DNA of 64,000 bases, taken from positions 124,001 to 188,000 of the forward strand of contig NZ_JAINZS010000005.1 of NCBI RefSeq assembly GCF_020166495.1, given 5' to 3'. The number at the start of each line of letters is the position of its first letter. Position 1 is the first letter of the stretch. Of this stretch, positions 54,315 through 63,947 are shown piece by piece. Origin of the DNA: Robertkochia aurantiaca (GTDB taxonomy: Bacteria; Bacteroidota; Bacteroidia; Flavobacteriales; Flavobacteriaceae). The notes beneath the pieces are model-generated. The model did no database searches, was not told the origin of the DNA, and was given only the letters and a program-made list of their open reading frames with translations. Made by a program: the position numbers and the translations under genes.

Positions 54315-55217
54315 ATGGCAAAAGCGACAAAGAAACAAGCATTAGGAAGAGGATTATCGGCCTTATTGAAAGACCCGGAAAACGATATTCAGTCGGCGTC
54401 TGACAAAAATGCTGATAAGGTTGTAGGAAACATAGTTGAGCTGGATATCAATTCGATCGAGGTCAACCCGTTTCAGCCTCGTACTAATTTCAATGAGGAA
54501 ACCCTTCAGGAATTAGCCGTATCGATCAGAGAATTGGGCGTAATTCAGCCCATCACGGTTCGTAAGGTTGATTTCAACAAATTTCAGCTTGTTTCAGGAG
54601 AACGCCGTTTAAGAGCTTCGAAAATTGCCGGGCTTGAAACCATCCCGGCCTATATCAGGATCGCCAACGACCAGGAATCACTGGAAATGGCACTGGTCGA
54701 GAACATACAGCGACAAGACCTTGATCCCATCGAAGTGGCTTTATCTTACCAGCGTCTCATCGAAGAGATCAGCATCACCCAGGAACAACTCAGTGACCGG
54801 GTGGGTAAAAAGAGATCCACTATTACCAATTACCTGCGATTGCTCAAACTGGACCCGATCATCCAGACCGGAATGCGCGACGGGTTCGTAAGCATGGGCC
54901 ATGGACGTGCCCTGATCAACATCGAAAGCAAGAAAGATCAGATACAGATCTATGAAAAAGTGATCTCGAACTCTCTTTCGGTGCGTGAAACAGAACGATT
55001 GGTTCGTGAATACCAGTTAAAAAACGAGGTCGGTGACGATAAGCCTGCTAAACCCAAGGAAGAGGTACCTGAGTACATCTCAGAAAATCTTGATCACCTC
55101 ACCGAATACCTCTCTTCTAAAGTAGATGTTAAGGTCGCCAAGAACGGAAAAGGAAGACTGATCATTCCATTCCATTCAAAGGAAGACTTTCTGCGTCTCG
55201 CTAAACTATTAAAATAG
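54315..55217 (+). CDS. parB: Chromosome partitioning protein ParB
   Basis: 300 residues. It starts KKQALGRGLSALL, the ParA-interacting peptide; the CTPase/ParB domain has NPFQPRTNF, GVIQPITVRK and LVSGERRLRASK, then LVENIQRQDLDPIEVA and the helix-turn-helix SDRVGKKRSTITNYLRLL. The C-terminal dimer domain follows a linker of about 30 residues. It binds parS and spreads as a CTP clamp. The stop shares one base with the next GTG start. Confidence 0.96.
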   Translation: MAKATKKQALGRGLSALLKDPENDIQSASDKNADKVVGNIVELDINSIEVNPFQPRTNFNEETLQELAVSIRELGVIQPITVRKVDFNKFQLVSGERRLRASKIAGLETIPAYIRIANDQESLEMALVENIQRQDLDPIEVALSYQRLIEEISITQEQLSDRVGKKRSTITNYLRLLKLDPIIQTGMRDGFVSMGHGRALINIESKKDQIQIYEKVISNSLSVRETERLVREYQLKNEVGDDKPAKPKEEVPEYISENLDHLTEYLSSKVDVKVAKNGKGRLIIPFHSKEDFLRLAKLLK

Positions 55218-55963
55218 TGTTCAGGCATTATCTTAGCGCGTTACTGCTGTTGCTTTTCAGTTCAGGTATATATGCCCAGGAAAAGCAACAGGATTCCACC
55301 CGTGTAAAAAAAGACAGCGTACCCTCTAAAGTGGTCCCTGCACCGGTAGATCCTACCGCTGAGGGAGAAGTACAACTATGGGAAACCGCCAGCTTGCCGC
55401 AAGGACTCACCAATAAACAGCTCAGACAACTGGAGCGTGCTGAAAAGCGACAGCAAAAGGATTTGCGACGCCTGGAACGGATCATGGACCCGAATACTCC
55501 CGCAAAAGCAGCCTTCTATTCAGCCATCTTACCGGGATTGGGACAGATCTATAACCGAAGCTACTGGAAAGTTCCCCTGGTATACGGAGCCATAGGAACA
55601 GGCGTATACTTTTACATCAACAACACCAACGAATACAATCGATACAGGGATGCCTTCAAAAGAAGGCTGGCAGGCTTTCAGGACGATGAGTTTTACGACA
55701 TCAACAACAGCGGTATCGTTCCAGGAAATCCTGATGTGAGCGACCAGGCACTGAGGGATGCACAGGAATTCTACCAGAGAAACAGAGACCTTTCACTGGT
55801 GATCACCGTCGGACTGTACGTACTAAATATTATTGACGCCAACGTTGATGCTCACCTGAAACAATACAACGTCAACGAGGAGCTGAGCTTTAAACCTTAC
55901 ATGGAACAGAATCCTGCAGATATGCGGCATAATTTCGGGCTCAGCCTGAATTACAGCTTCTGA
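55217..55963 (+). CDS. DUF5683 domain protein
   Basis: 248 residues starting with GTG inside the parB stop (TAGTG). Signal peptide ends near GIYAQ. A charged region (LRQLERAEKRQQKDLRRLER) precedes the DUF5683 core PAKAAFYSAILPGLGQIYN (about residues 94-112), a membrane hairpin WKVPLVYGAIGTGVYFYI, and a second hydrophobic stretch VITVGLYVLNIIDANVDAHL. The domain is common in Bacteroidota between parB and dapB; its function is not known. The end YMEQNPADMRHNFGLSLNYSF looks like an outer-membrane-associated strand. Confidence 0.88.
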   Translation: MFRHYLSALLLLLFSSGIYAQEKQQDSTRVKKDSVPSKVVPAPVDPTAEGEVQLWETASLPQGLTNKQLRQLERAEKRQQKDLRRLERIMDPNTPAKAAFYSAILPGLGQIYNRSYWKVPLVYGAIGTGVYFYINNTNEYNRYRDAFKRRLAGFQDDEFYDINNSGIVPGNPDVSDQALRDAQEFYQRNRDLSLVITVGLYVLNIIDANVDAHLKQYNVNEELSFKPYMEQNPADMRHNFGLSLNYSF

Positions 55964-55989
55964 GCTTTCAAAAATTTAAAAAGAACAGC

Positions 55990-56691
55990 ATGAAAATTGC
56001 GATACTCGGATATGGCAAAATGGGCCGGATGATCGAAACCATTGCCCGTGAACGCGGCCATGACATAGTGGCCGTTAAAAAAGATGCAAAAGACGATTTT
56101 CATTTTAACGGTGCCGAGGTCGCCATCGATTTCAGCGTTCCCGATGCAGCCATTGAAAATATCACCAGCTGCTTTGAACAAGGTGTACCCGTCGTTTCAG
56201 GCACCACCGGATGGCTCGACAACTACGGGCAGGTGATCGAAAAATGCCAGGAACAGAACGGAGCATTCATCTACGCCTCGAACTTCAGCCTGGGAGTCAA
56301 TATTTTCTTCGAACTCAACAGACATCTGAGCAGGTTGATGAAAGACCAAAAATCTTACACCGCAGCTATCGAAGAAATTCACCATGTACACAAGCTTGAT
56401 GCACCCAGCGGCACAGCTATCACCCTGGCTGAAGACATGATCGACAACCTGGGCCTGAAAGACTGGTCACTCCAACCCGGGTCTGATGACCAACTGCCTG
56501 TAACCTCTCTCAGGGAAGGCGAAGTTCCGGGCACGCACACGGTCACCTATACAAGCGAGGTCGACAAGATTTCCATCAGGCATGAGGCTCTTAACCGTAA
56601 GGGCTTCGCTCTGGGGGCAGTGGTGGCAGCAGAGTGGTTGCATGACAAGAAAGGGGTTTTCACCATGAAAGATGTGTTAAACCTGGGTTAA
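55990..56691 (+). CDS. dapB: 4-hydroxy-tetrahydrodipicolinate reductase
   Basis: 233 residues. NAD(P)-binding GYGKMGRMIE at residues 7-16, GTTGW, the active-site block EIHHVHKLDAPSGTAI (about residues 128-143; His and Lys for catalysis) and the C-terminal FALGAVVAAEWL. It makes tetrahydrodipicolinate on the path to lysine and diaminopimelate. Cytoplasmic. It lies 26 bases after the DUF5683 gene and is probably in the parAB operon. Confidence 0.96.
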   Translation: MKIAILGYGKMGRMIETIARERGHDIVAVKKDAKDDFHFNGAEVAIDFSVPDAAIENITSCFEQGVPVVSGTTGWLDNYGQVIEKCQEQNGAFIYASNFSLGVNIFFELNRHLSRLMKDQKSYTAAIEEIHHVHKLDAPSGTAITLAEDMIDNLGLKDWSLQPGSDDQLPVTSLREGEVPGTHTVTYTSEVDKISIRHEALNRKGFALGAVVAAEWLHDKKGVFTMKDVLNLG

Positions 56692-56803
56692 AGTAAACCT
56701 CCTTGCTTTTCTCAAAGGACGAACAAGCCCCAAAAGCTGGCAAAAAAAATATATTTTTACCAAAATTATCAGCTACCTGAACTAATAACTAAAAGCTTAC
56801 AGC

Positions 56804-58507
56804 ATGACGATCACACAGTGGTTCTTATTCTTTCTCCTGGTACAGGTTATCCACTTCCTGGGTACCTGGAAACTATATAAAAAAGCCGGAAGAAAACCCT
56901 GGGAGGCTCTTGTACCCGTATATAACGCCGTAATTTTAATGAAGATCATCAACCGCCCCTGGTGGTGGGTGATCCTGCTCTTTATACCGATCATCAACCT
57001 GATCATGTTCCCCGTTGTATGGGTGGAAACGATCAGGAGTTTCGGAAGAAACAGTACCCTTGACACCTGGCTGGTAGTCCTGACCCTGGGTCTCTACATC
57101 TTTTACGTGAATTACAGCCTGGACGTCACCTATATTGAAGACAGAAGCCTGAAACCGCGAACCGCCACCGGAGAATGGATCAACAGCATTTTGTTCGCGG
57201 TGGTTGCAGCGACGCTGGTTCACACGTATTTCATGCAACCCTACGTGATCCCTACCTCCTCTTTGGAGCAGACCCTGCTTGTAGGAGACTTCCTTTTTGT
57301 AAGCAAGTTCCATTATGGCGCCCGAACTCCTATGACCACGGTGGCCTTCCCCATGGTTCACGACACCCTGCCGGTTGTAAAAACACGGTCGTATCTCAAA
57401 AAACCGCAATTACCCTATTTTCGCCTTCCGGGATTTGAAGATGTCGAAAGAAACGATATCGTGGTCTTCAGCTGGCCTGCCGACACTGTGGAACAGTTCT
57501 TTAAGATCACTGATCGCAAGATCAGAAAGCCCATAGACAAGAAATCGAATTACGTTAAAAGAGCGGTGGCCATTCCCGGAGACACACTTTCTATCGAAGA
57601 TGGTTATGTTTTTATAGATGGTGAAAGAACAGCGCTTCCTGACCGGGCCAAGGTACAGTATTCATATTTGGTTACTTCTGAAAAAGGGGTGCCATCGCAG
57701 CCTTTGATCGACGCGGGATCCAGAGAGCTGTCACGAGCCTATGTCGCTCAGAACCTGAACCAGAGCCAGCTTAACGCCTTATCTCCCTACATAAGAAGGG
57801 TGGTCAACCAGGATCAGAACGGACTGGTTTTTGAAACCGGAAAGAACGGTATTCCTGTTAAGGTGGTCAGGCAAAACCGCATTAACGTAAAAGAAATTGC
57901 CAACTTCCAGAGAGAAGTAACGCTTACAGAAGAGGGAGCAGCCAAATTACGTGAAAACGCCTCGATCGACAGCGTTATTCGCTACGTGATGCCCGAAGAT
58001 ATTCAAAGTGCCTCCTTCTTTCCCAACGACATAAAGTACAGCTGGAACCTGGACAATATGGGTCCCATTTATATTCCTGAACAAGGGGCTACCATTGAGC
58101 TGACCCTGGAAAATCTTCCGGTTTACAAAAAGATCATTCGTGAATATGAAAAGAATGAACTCAGCGTAAATGGCAGAGAGATTCTGATCAACGGGCAGCC
58201 GGCAGACACTTATACATTCAAGCAGGATTATTACTGGATGATGGGAGATAACCGTCATCGTTCAGAAGACAGCCGCTACTGGGGCTTTGTACCTGAAGAC
58301 CATATCGTGGGGAAGCCGGTGTTCATCTGGATGAGCATTGAAGGTATCAATGATGGTATCACCAACTGGAAACCCCGTTGGGACCGTATTTTCACCACAG
58401 TGGGAGGAAGCGGACAACCACGCTCTTACCTGGTCTATTTTCTGATAGCGCTGGGTATTTGGTTCGCATATAACCAGTACAGAAAGAGAAAGAAGAAAAG
58501 CGCATAA
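56804..58507 (+). CDS. lepB: Signal peptidase I (large Bacteroidota form)
   Basis: 567 residues. An N-terminal DUF5684-like part with three membrane segments (QWFLFFLLVQVIHFL; WWVILLFIPIINLIMF; about residues 85-105) comes before the peptidase. The catalytic Ser is in PTSSLEQTLLVGDF (about residue 152), the Lys in NYVKRAVAIPGD (about residue 251); the last box is MMGDNRHRSEDSRYWG. A long insert lies between about residues 280 and 450, as usual in this phylum. It cleaves signal peptides at the periplasmic face. One more membrane segment is at the C-terminus (about 540-558). Confidence 0.95.
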   Translation: MTITQWFLFFLLVQVIHFLGTWKLYKKAGRKPWEALVPVYNAVILMKIINRPWWWVILLFIPIINLIMFPVVWVETIRSFGRNSTLDTWLVVLTLGLYIFYVNYSLDVTYIEDRSLKPRTATGEWINSILFAVVAATLVHTYFMQPYVIPTSSLEQTLLVGDFLFVSKFHYGARTPMTTVAFPMVHDTLPVVKTRSYLKKPQLPYFRLPGFEDVERNDIVVFSWPADTVEQFFKITDRKIRKPIDKKSNYVKRAVAIPGDTLSIEDGYVFIDGERTALPDRAKVQYSYLVTSEKGVPSQPLIDAGSRELSRAYVAQNLNQSQLNALSPYIRRVVNQDQNGLVFETGKNGIPVKVVRQNRINVKEIANFQREVTLTEEGAAKLRENASIDSVIRYVMPEDIQSASFFPNDIKYSWNLDNMGPIYIPEQGATIELTLENLPVYKKIIREYEKNELSVNGREILINGQPADTYTFKQDYYWMMGDNRHRSEDSRYWGFVPEDHIVGKPVFIWMSIEGINDGITNWKPRWDRIFTTVGGSGQPRSYLVYFLIALGIWFAYNQYRKRKKKSA

Positions 58508-58517
58508 TCTGCACTAG

Positions 58518-59153
58518 ATGAACGATGCCCGTAAAATATTGATCCACCCGACATATTTTCCGAATGTGGCACATTTCACGGCAATCAGCCAACACGATAC
58601 GGTGCTTGAAAAGCATGACAACTATCAAAAGCAAACCTATCGTACCCGTTGTCATATTTACAGTCCTAACGGTCTGCAAAGGCTGTCTGTACCCATAAAG
58701 CACACAGGCAAACCGGGACATCAGAAAACAAAGGAAGTGGTTATAGAAGACAACTTCGACTGGAAGAAACAGCATTGGAAATCATTGCAGACCGCCTACA
58801 GAACGTCACCTTTCTTTGAATTCTACGAAGACGACTTCGCGCCTTTCTTTGAAAAGAAACACAGATACCTGATCGATCTGAACATGGAAAGTATGGCCTT
58901 GCTCTCTGAAAATATGCAGCTCGATATGGAAGTGATCTTTTCTGAAAATTATGAACCGGAACCAGACAAATACGAGGATCTACGGTTATTAGTCAATGCC
59001 AAAGACAGGCTTATGACACCATTCGAGCCTTACACCCAGGTCTTTGATGAGAAATACGGCTTCCTTTCAAATCTGAGCTCACTTGACCTTCTTTTCAACG
59101 AAGGCCCTAATGCCGCTTCTTACCTGGAAAATCAGCCCCTCAGTTTCCAATGA
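58518..59153 (+). CDS. WbqC-family protein
   Basis: 211 residues. The family block is HPTYFPNVAHF near the start, then YQKQTYRTRCHIYSPNG, LSVPIKHT, W(K)KQHWKSLQTAYRTSPFFEFY and later SLDLLFNEGPNA. WbqC-like proteins occur in O-antigen and sugar clusters; the biochemical role is unknown. It is eleven bases after lepB and overlaps the DUF6122 gene by four bases. Confidence 0.9.
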   Translation: MNDARKILIHPTYFPNVAHFTAISQHDTVLEKHDNYQKQTYRTRCHIYSPNGLQRLSVPIKHTGKPGHQKTKEVVIEDNFDWKKQHWKSLQTAYRTSPFFEFYEDDFAPFFEKKHRYLIDLNMESMALLSENMQLDMEVIFSENYEPEPDKYEDLRLLVNAKDRLMTPFEPYTQVFDEKYGFLSNLSSLDLLFNEGPNAASYLENQPLSFQ

Positions 59154-59473
59154 TTAGGGAAAGTATTCATTACGGGATTCACTTTCTGCTGCCCGTATTC
59201 ATAGCCTTTCTCTTTTTCAAGGGAAACAACCGGGTAAAGGTTCTGCTGATATTATGGGCCGGGATTATTATCGATATCGACCATCTCTTGGCAGATCCGG
59301 TTTTTAACCCTGACCGCTGCAGTATCGGATACCATTTTCTTCATTCATATATCGCCATCACCGTTTACCTGCTGTTATTGTTACCAAGGTCGACACGCAT
59401 TCCGGCTTTAGCACTTTGCCTGCACATAATTGCAGACAGCACAGACTGTTACTTAATGTACCTTGATCTGTGA
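59150..59473 (+). CDS. DUF6122 small membrane protein
   Basis: 107 residues with about three to four membrane segments (FLLPVFIAFLFF, VLLILWAGIIIDIDHLLAD, IAITVYLLLLL, IPALALCLHIIADSTD). The polar pattern DIDHLLADP...CSIGYHFLHS with conserved His and Asp resembles membrane metal-dependent hydrolases of the YfhO/YdjM (DUF457) type. Function unknown. Its end overlaps the convergent endonuclease-family gene by 21 bases. Confidence 0.82.
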   Translation: MIRESIHYGIHFLLPVFIAFLFFKGNNRVKVLLILWAGIIIDIDHLLADPVFNPDRCSIGYHFLHSYIAITVYLLLLLPRSTRIPALALCLHIIADSTDCYLMYLDL

Positions 59474-60475
59474 AATGACCGGGTAATGGTCAGAAAGAAA
59501 TTCATAACGGTTTTTATGAGAGATGACTTCGATCTCTTCCCCCGTAAAAATAAAATCGATTCGCAGGGGGAAATACCTGAAGTAGTATGTTTTTCCCGTA
59601 CCGGTTCCCTCCTCTTCAAAAGTATCTTTCCCCGAACCCTTTACCTGGTGATAGATCGCTGAGAACTGATTATTATTGAGGTCACCGCAACTGATGGTCT
59701 TATAAGGGCTCTGATCACGGTGTTTTACAAAAATGTCTGTCTGGAACTGCTGCATACTGAACGCCTTGCCCATTCGGTTGAGCAATCGGTTACTGTTTTC
59801 CTGAGTGAACTCTTCCTTTTCCGGGTTTATCTGGAAAGACTGCAGATGCAGGTTGTACACCCTTAGGGTATCATAATCAAGAACCAGGTCTGCATATATG
59901 GCATTGTTACCGGAGTTCGGGAAATCAAGAGATCCTTTACCGGTGATGGGATACTTTGAAAATATGGCCTGCCCCAGTCCCTTATGCTTCATCTCTATAT
60001 ACCTGTGCGGATACATTCGATAGAGATCGTTACCGTTTTTATTTTCGTGATATTCCTGTATACACAGAATATCAGGGTCTTCTTCCCTGATCAGCTCAAT
60101 GATCTTTTCTTCGGTCTGCTGGTCTTTGATCCATTCGTAGTGATCGAAGATTCTTACGTTATATGACATCACTTTGACAGCACTGTTTGTGATGACCTCC
60201 TCGGTACCCGAAAACCGGTAAAGGGAAGTCAAGGCTCCAAAACCGCAAAGAAGCACAACAAACGATAGCCACATCTGTCTTTTTAGATTGATGATCCAAT
60301 AGAAGAAAAACAGCAGATTACCCACCAGAAGTACGGGAACGATAAGACTGAAGACCGATAATTTCGGAAAGAGTTTGATCGAGAAGTACGGCATGAGAAG
60401 TCCCAGCACCAGGAGAACGGCAAATACCACGTTCATGAGGAAGATCCCCTTTTGAAACCAATTCAATTTTTTCAT
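59453..60475 (-). CDS. Membrane-anchored endonuclease/exonuclease/phosphatase family protein
   Basis: 340 residues. Three N-terminal membrane segments (about residues 9-30, 37-58, 65-88) are followed by the EEP domain: MSYNVRIFDHYEW (Asn of motif 1), ILCIQEYHEN (metal Glu), VYNLHLQS (His), CGDLNNNQFSAIY and FLSDHYPVISQI (Asp-His). Such proteins act as phosphodiesterases or phosphatases on unknown substrates. It overlaps the DUF6122 gene tail to tail and follows the rhomboid gene after five bases. Confidence 0.9.
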   Translation of the reverse strand: MKKLNWFQKGIFLMNVVFAVLLVLGLLMPYFSIKLFPKLSVFSLIVPVLLVGNLLFFFYWIINLKRQMWLSFVVLLCGFGALTSLYRFSGTEEVITNSAVKVMSYNVRIFDHYEWIKDQQTEEKIIELIREEDPDILCIQEYHENKNGNDLYRMYPHRYIEMKHKGLGQAIFSKYPITGKGSLDFPNSGNNAIYADLVLDYDTLRVYNLHLQSFQINPEKEEFTQENSNRLLNRMGKAFSMQQFQTDIFVKHRDQSPYKTISCGDLNNNQFSAIYHQVKGSGKDTFEEEGTGTGKTYYFRYFPLRIDFIFTGEEIEVISHKNRYEFLSDHYPVISQIKVH

Positions 60476-60480
60476 GGGGC

Positions 60481-61350
60481 TTAGTCTTCTTTACCGGCTT
60501 TGAAAAGAAAGTCTTTTTCTTCTTTTGAGAGGCTTTCGTAACCGCTTTTGCTGATCTTATCCAGAATCTCGTCGATCTGTTTCTGGTATTCCTTTTTGGT
60601 AGGTTTGCTGTCTGCGTAACTGCCTTTATTTCGTCGGTGCACCGTTTTAAGCGGCGACTTCCTTTTCCCGCTGAACCAGCCTTCCAATCCTGACAATGAC
60701 CTGTTGATTCCTGAGCCGATATCCTTGCCCTCCATCAGTTTTCTGGCATAAACAAACCCGAGCAATTGTCCGCCAAGATGTGCGATATGCCCCCCTGGAT
60801 TCCCCATGGGAAGCTGAATAAGGTCTAAGAGCACCACGAACACTCCGATATACCATAATTTCACGTTAAAGAAGATCAGTCGTACTTCCTGGTTAGGGAA
60901 ATAGGTACATACGAACAGAAGAATGGCCATAACCGCGGCTGAAGCACCGATCAGCGATGAGTTGATCCCCGAGAATACAGGGAAGATATTATAGCTGAGA
61001 AGAAAGAAGGCTCCTCCGGCTACCGCTCCCATAAAATACACGTTCAGGAATACCTTAGGGCCGAAATAATTCAGAAAGATCCTTGCTGAAAAATATAACA
61101 GCAGCATGTTCCAGAAGATATGCATAAAGCCTCCGTGAAAGAAGGAATAGGTGATCAGGGACCAGGGCTGGAGAATGAAGTCTCCGAAAGCCTTGGGAAG
61201 CTCGAACCACTCCATAAAAAAATCACCCTTCAGATTGAACAGGAATACCGAGAGTGCATTTAAAATAAAGACCGCGACATTGATCACGATCAGCTTTTCG
61301 GCTATGTTCAGGGTTTTGAACTTATATCGTATATCATTCGTAATACTCAT
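60481..61350 (-). CDS. Rhomboid-family intramembrane serine protease (second copy)
   Basis: 289 residues, six membrane segments. The catalytic Ser lies in SLIGASAAVMAIL and the His in PGGHIAHLGGQLLG; HGGFMHIFWNMLLLYF is the conserved HxxxN segment. The C-terminal 80 residues are a basic tail (SGKRKSPLKTVHRRNKG) ending in DEILDKISKSGYESLSKEEKDFL pieces, a conserved rhomboid tail of this phylum. Two bases separate it from the first rhomboid gene. Substrate unknown. Confidence 0.92.
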   Translation of the reverse strand: MSITNDIRYKFKTLNIAEKLIVINVAVFILNALSVFLFNLKGDFFMEWFELPKAFGDFILQPWSLITYSFFHGGFMHIFWNMLLLYFSARIFLNYFGPKVFLNVYFMGAVAGGAFFLLSYNIFPVFSGINSSLIGASAAVMAILLFVCTYFPNQEVRLIFFNVKLWYIGVFVVLLDLIQLPMGNPGGHIAHLGGQLLGFVYARKLMEGKDIGSGINRSLSGLEGWFSGKRKSPLKTVHRRNKGSYADSKPTKKEYQKQIDEILDKISKSGYESLSKEEKDFLFKAGKED

Positions 61351-61352
61351 AA

Positions 61353-62096
61353 TTAATCCCAGCGATTATCTTTGAATTGATTCTTCTTCCAATACCACAT
61401 CATAATAAATCCGAACAGGGCTCCTCCGATATGAGCGAAATGCGCAATTCCACTTCCAAAAATAGAATAGCCCGTTACTCCTGAGAACAGATCCAGACCG
61501 ATCAGTACCGGAATAAAATATTTGGCCTTGATGGGTACCGGAAGAAATATCAGCATCAGCTCAGCATTTGGAAACATCATACCAAACGCTACCAAAATAC
61601 CATATATTGCCCCGGAAGCTCCCACGGCAGGTGTCATATAAGACGTTAAGAAATTATCCAGTTTATCTTTAGGCACAACCTCGTACCAGCCGGTATTATA
61701 CTGACCCCGGGCCAGGGTGTCTAAAATCTCACCACCGTTAAACCCTTCAGCCAGAAGCATTTGAAAGCTATCGTTAAAATAATAATAATTTACCAGAGTA
61801 TGTATCAAGGCGGCGCCCAAACCCGCAGAAAAATAGAAGAACAGAAACTTTCCTTTTCCCCAGATCTGTTCAAGAGGGGATCCAAAGGCCCATAGGGCAT
61901 ACATATTGAACAGTATATGCATAAAGCCCCCATGCATGAACATATGACTCACCACCTGCCACCAGACGAAATTGTCGTTTTTAGGGAACCAAAGTGAAAA
62001 CCAGGTATACATCTGTTCTCCCAACAGGGTGGTGGCAATAAAGAACAGTACATTAATAATCAGTATATGCTTAACGGCTTCGGTTATTCTTCCCAT
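61353..62096 (-). CDS. Rhomboid-family intramembrane serine protease (first copy)
   Basis: 247 residues, six membrane segments. HGGFMHILFNMYALW carries the His/Asn, AVGASGAIYGILVAFG the catalytic Ser, and GIAHFAHIGGALFGF the catalytic His. It directly abuts mutL (the ATG is one base below the mutL stop) and the second rhomboid gene, forming the mutL-rhomboid-rhomboid-EEP operon. Substrate unknown. Confidence 0.93.
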   Translation of the reverse strand: MGRITEAVKHILIINVLFFIATTLLGEQMYTWFSLWFPKNDNFVWWQVVSHMFMHGGFMHILFNMYALWAFGSPLEQIWGKGKFLFFYFSAGLGAALIHTLVNYYYFNDSFQMLLAEGFNGGEILDTLARGQYNTGWYEVVPKDKLDNFLTSYMTPAVGASGAIYGILVAFGMMFPNAELMLIFLPVPIKAKYFIPVLIGLDLFSGVTGYSIFGSGIAHFAHIGGALFGFIMMWYWKKNQFKDNRWD

Positions 62097-63947
62097 TTAA
62101 ATGAATTTTTTATCGATCTCCTCAACCGTCATCGTGATAAAAGTGGGTCGGTTGAATGGTGTTACACTTGGCTCCTTCGTTGCGAAAAGGTTATTGACCA
62201 GCGATTGCTGTTCGGCATCGTTCATAGGCTCCCCGCTTCGTACCGCCAGGGTTTTGCAAAGCGTCTTTGCCAGTTTATCGGCTTGTGAATAGGCGGCATC
62301 AGGTATTTCGTTCTGAAAATCTGAAAGCAACTGCTCCAGTACCATTCCCGCTTCACTTTCTCCAACGTTGGCGGGTATTCCTGTAACCTGCAGGCGATCA
62401 CTCCCGGAAGCCGAAAAGGCGAAACCGGTATTTTCAAGGCTCTCCTTGAGTTCGTTCAGCAAAGAGAGTTCTGTGCTCGAAAGGTTCAGTTCAAGCGGAA
62501 ATAACAACTGCTGGCTGATTCCCTTCTTAAGCGTCATATTCTTCAGAAACTCTTCATAGAGTATTCGCTGATGTGCCCTGTGCTGATCTATGATCACCAT
62601 TCCTGATTTGATGGTGCTTACGATATATTTTCTGTTGAGCTGATAGGTCACCGTGTTTTGTGAGGAAATCTCCTTTTCATCAAACAGCTGCCCTGAAACC
62701 TCTTCAGACTCCAGTTCGATGGTGGCAAAATCATCAGGATTTTTAGCGCCGACATAGAGGCTTTCCCAGGAACCAGAAGATTTTGAGGTACTCCTGTAGC
62801 TTTCCCTTCCTGCCCTGCTTCCCGACTGAGCCGATTCTTCCCTGAACGGGTTAAAATCGGCATCGACCTCAATGGCGGGCATATTGGCCTGTTGCGATCG
62901 GTAATCGTAGGGTGTATCTAAATTGGCATCACGGTCAAAATCAAGCACAGGAGCCACATTGAACTGCCCGAGACTATGCTTGATGGCCGAACGGAGAATG
63001 GCATACAGACTGTGTTCATCGTCGAATTTCACCTCGGTCTTGGTAGGGTGAATATTGATATCGATACTTTCAGGATCTATTTCCAGAAACAGGAAATAAG
63101 AGGGATGGGTCTTATCTTTCAGCAACCCTTCGAAAGCAGCGGTTACGGCGTGATGGAGATATGAATTCTTCACGAAACGGTCGTTCACAAAAAAGAATTG
63201 CTCTCCACGGGTCTTTCGTGCGAATTCAGGTTTCCCCACAAAACCCTTCACATGAACGACTTCTGTTTCTTCTTCAACAGGCACCAGCTTTTCGTTGGTT
63301 TTCCCACCCAGTATATTGACAATACGCTGCCTGATATTGGAGGAAGGAAGCTTGAAGAGCTCACTACCATTAGAGAAAAGATCGAACCTGATAGCAGGAT
63401 GCGCCAGGGCCACCCTGTGAAACTCATCTATGATATGCCGAAGCTCAACATTGTCAGATTTCAGGAAGTTTCTCCGGGCCGGTATATTATAAAAAAGGTT
63501 TTTGACCAACACAGATGTACCCACCGGAGCGGCCACTACATCCTGGTCGATGAAATCACTTCCTTCGATCTTTATACGCGTAGCTACTTCGTCTTCTTCC
63601 CTTCGGGTGGTCATTTCGACCTGGGCAATAGCTGCTATAGACGCCAGCGCCTCTCCCCTGAAACCTTTGGTATGTAAATGAAACAGATCTTCTGCCACCC
63701 GTATCTTGGAGGTGGCATGTCTTTCAAAGGATATACGGGCATCGGTAGTGCTCATCCCGGTACCGTTGTCGACAACCTGTACCAGGGTTTTTCCCGCATC
63801 CTTAATGATTAATTGTATATGGTCTGCCGCAGCATCGATGGCATTTTCAAGTAGTTCCTTTACCACAGAAGCGGGCCTTTGCACCACCTCTCCTGCTGCG
63901 ATCTGGTTAGCAACATGGTCGGGTAATAGCTGAATGATATCTGCCAT
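62097..63947 (-). CDS. mutL: DNA mismatch repair protein MutL
   Basis: 616 residues. The GHKL ATPase is complete: VANQIAAGEVVQRPASVVKEL and ENAIDAA, DNGTGM, TKGFRGEALASI. The C-terminal dimer domain starts near residue 425. The place of the MutL endonuclease motif DQHA(x)2E(x)4E reads DQHRAHQRILYE, so the first Glu is Gln; the CPHGRP-like motif near the end reads VTPFNRP, without Cys. So the nicking activity may be weak or absent. It links MutS recognition to downstream repair. First gene of the minus-strand operon. Confidence 0.96.
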   Translation of the reverse strand: MADIIQLLPDHVANQIAAGEVVQRPASVVKELLENAIDAAADHIQLIIKDAGKTLVQVVDNGTGMSTTDARISFERHATSKIRVAEDLFHLHTKGFRGEALASIAAIAQVEMTTRREEDEVATRIKIEGSDFIDQDVVAAPVGTSVLVKNLFYNIPARRNFLKSDNVELRHIIDEFHRVALAHPAIRFDLFSNGSELFKLPSSNIRQRIVNILGGKTNEKLVPVEEETEVVHVKGFVGKPEFARKTRGEQFFFVNDRFVKNSYLHHAVTAAFEGLLKDKTHPSYFLFLEIDPESIDINIHPTKTEVKFDDEHSLYAILRSAIKHSLGQFNVAPVLDFDRDANLDTPYDYRSQQANMPAIEVDADFNPFREESAQSGSRAGRESYRSTSKSSGSWESLYVGAKNPDDFATIELESEEVSGQLFDEKEISSQNTVTYQLNRKYIVSTIKSGMVIIDQHRAHQRILYEEFLKNMTLKKGISQQLLFPLELNLSSTELSLLNELKESLENTGFAFSASGSDRLQVTGIPANVGESEAGMVLEQLLSDFQNEIPDAAYSQADKLAKTLCKTLAVRSGEPMNDAEQQSLVNNLFATKEPSVTPFNRPTFITMTVEEIDKKFI

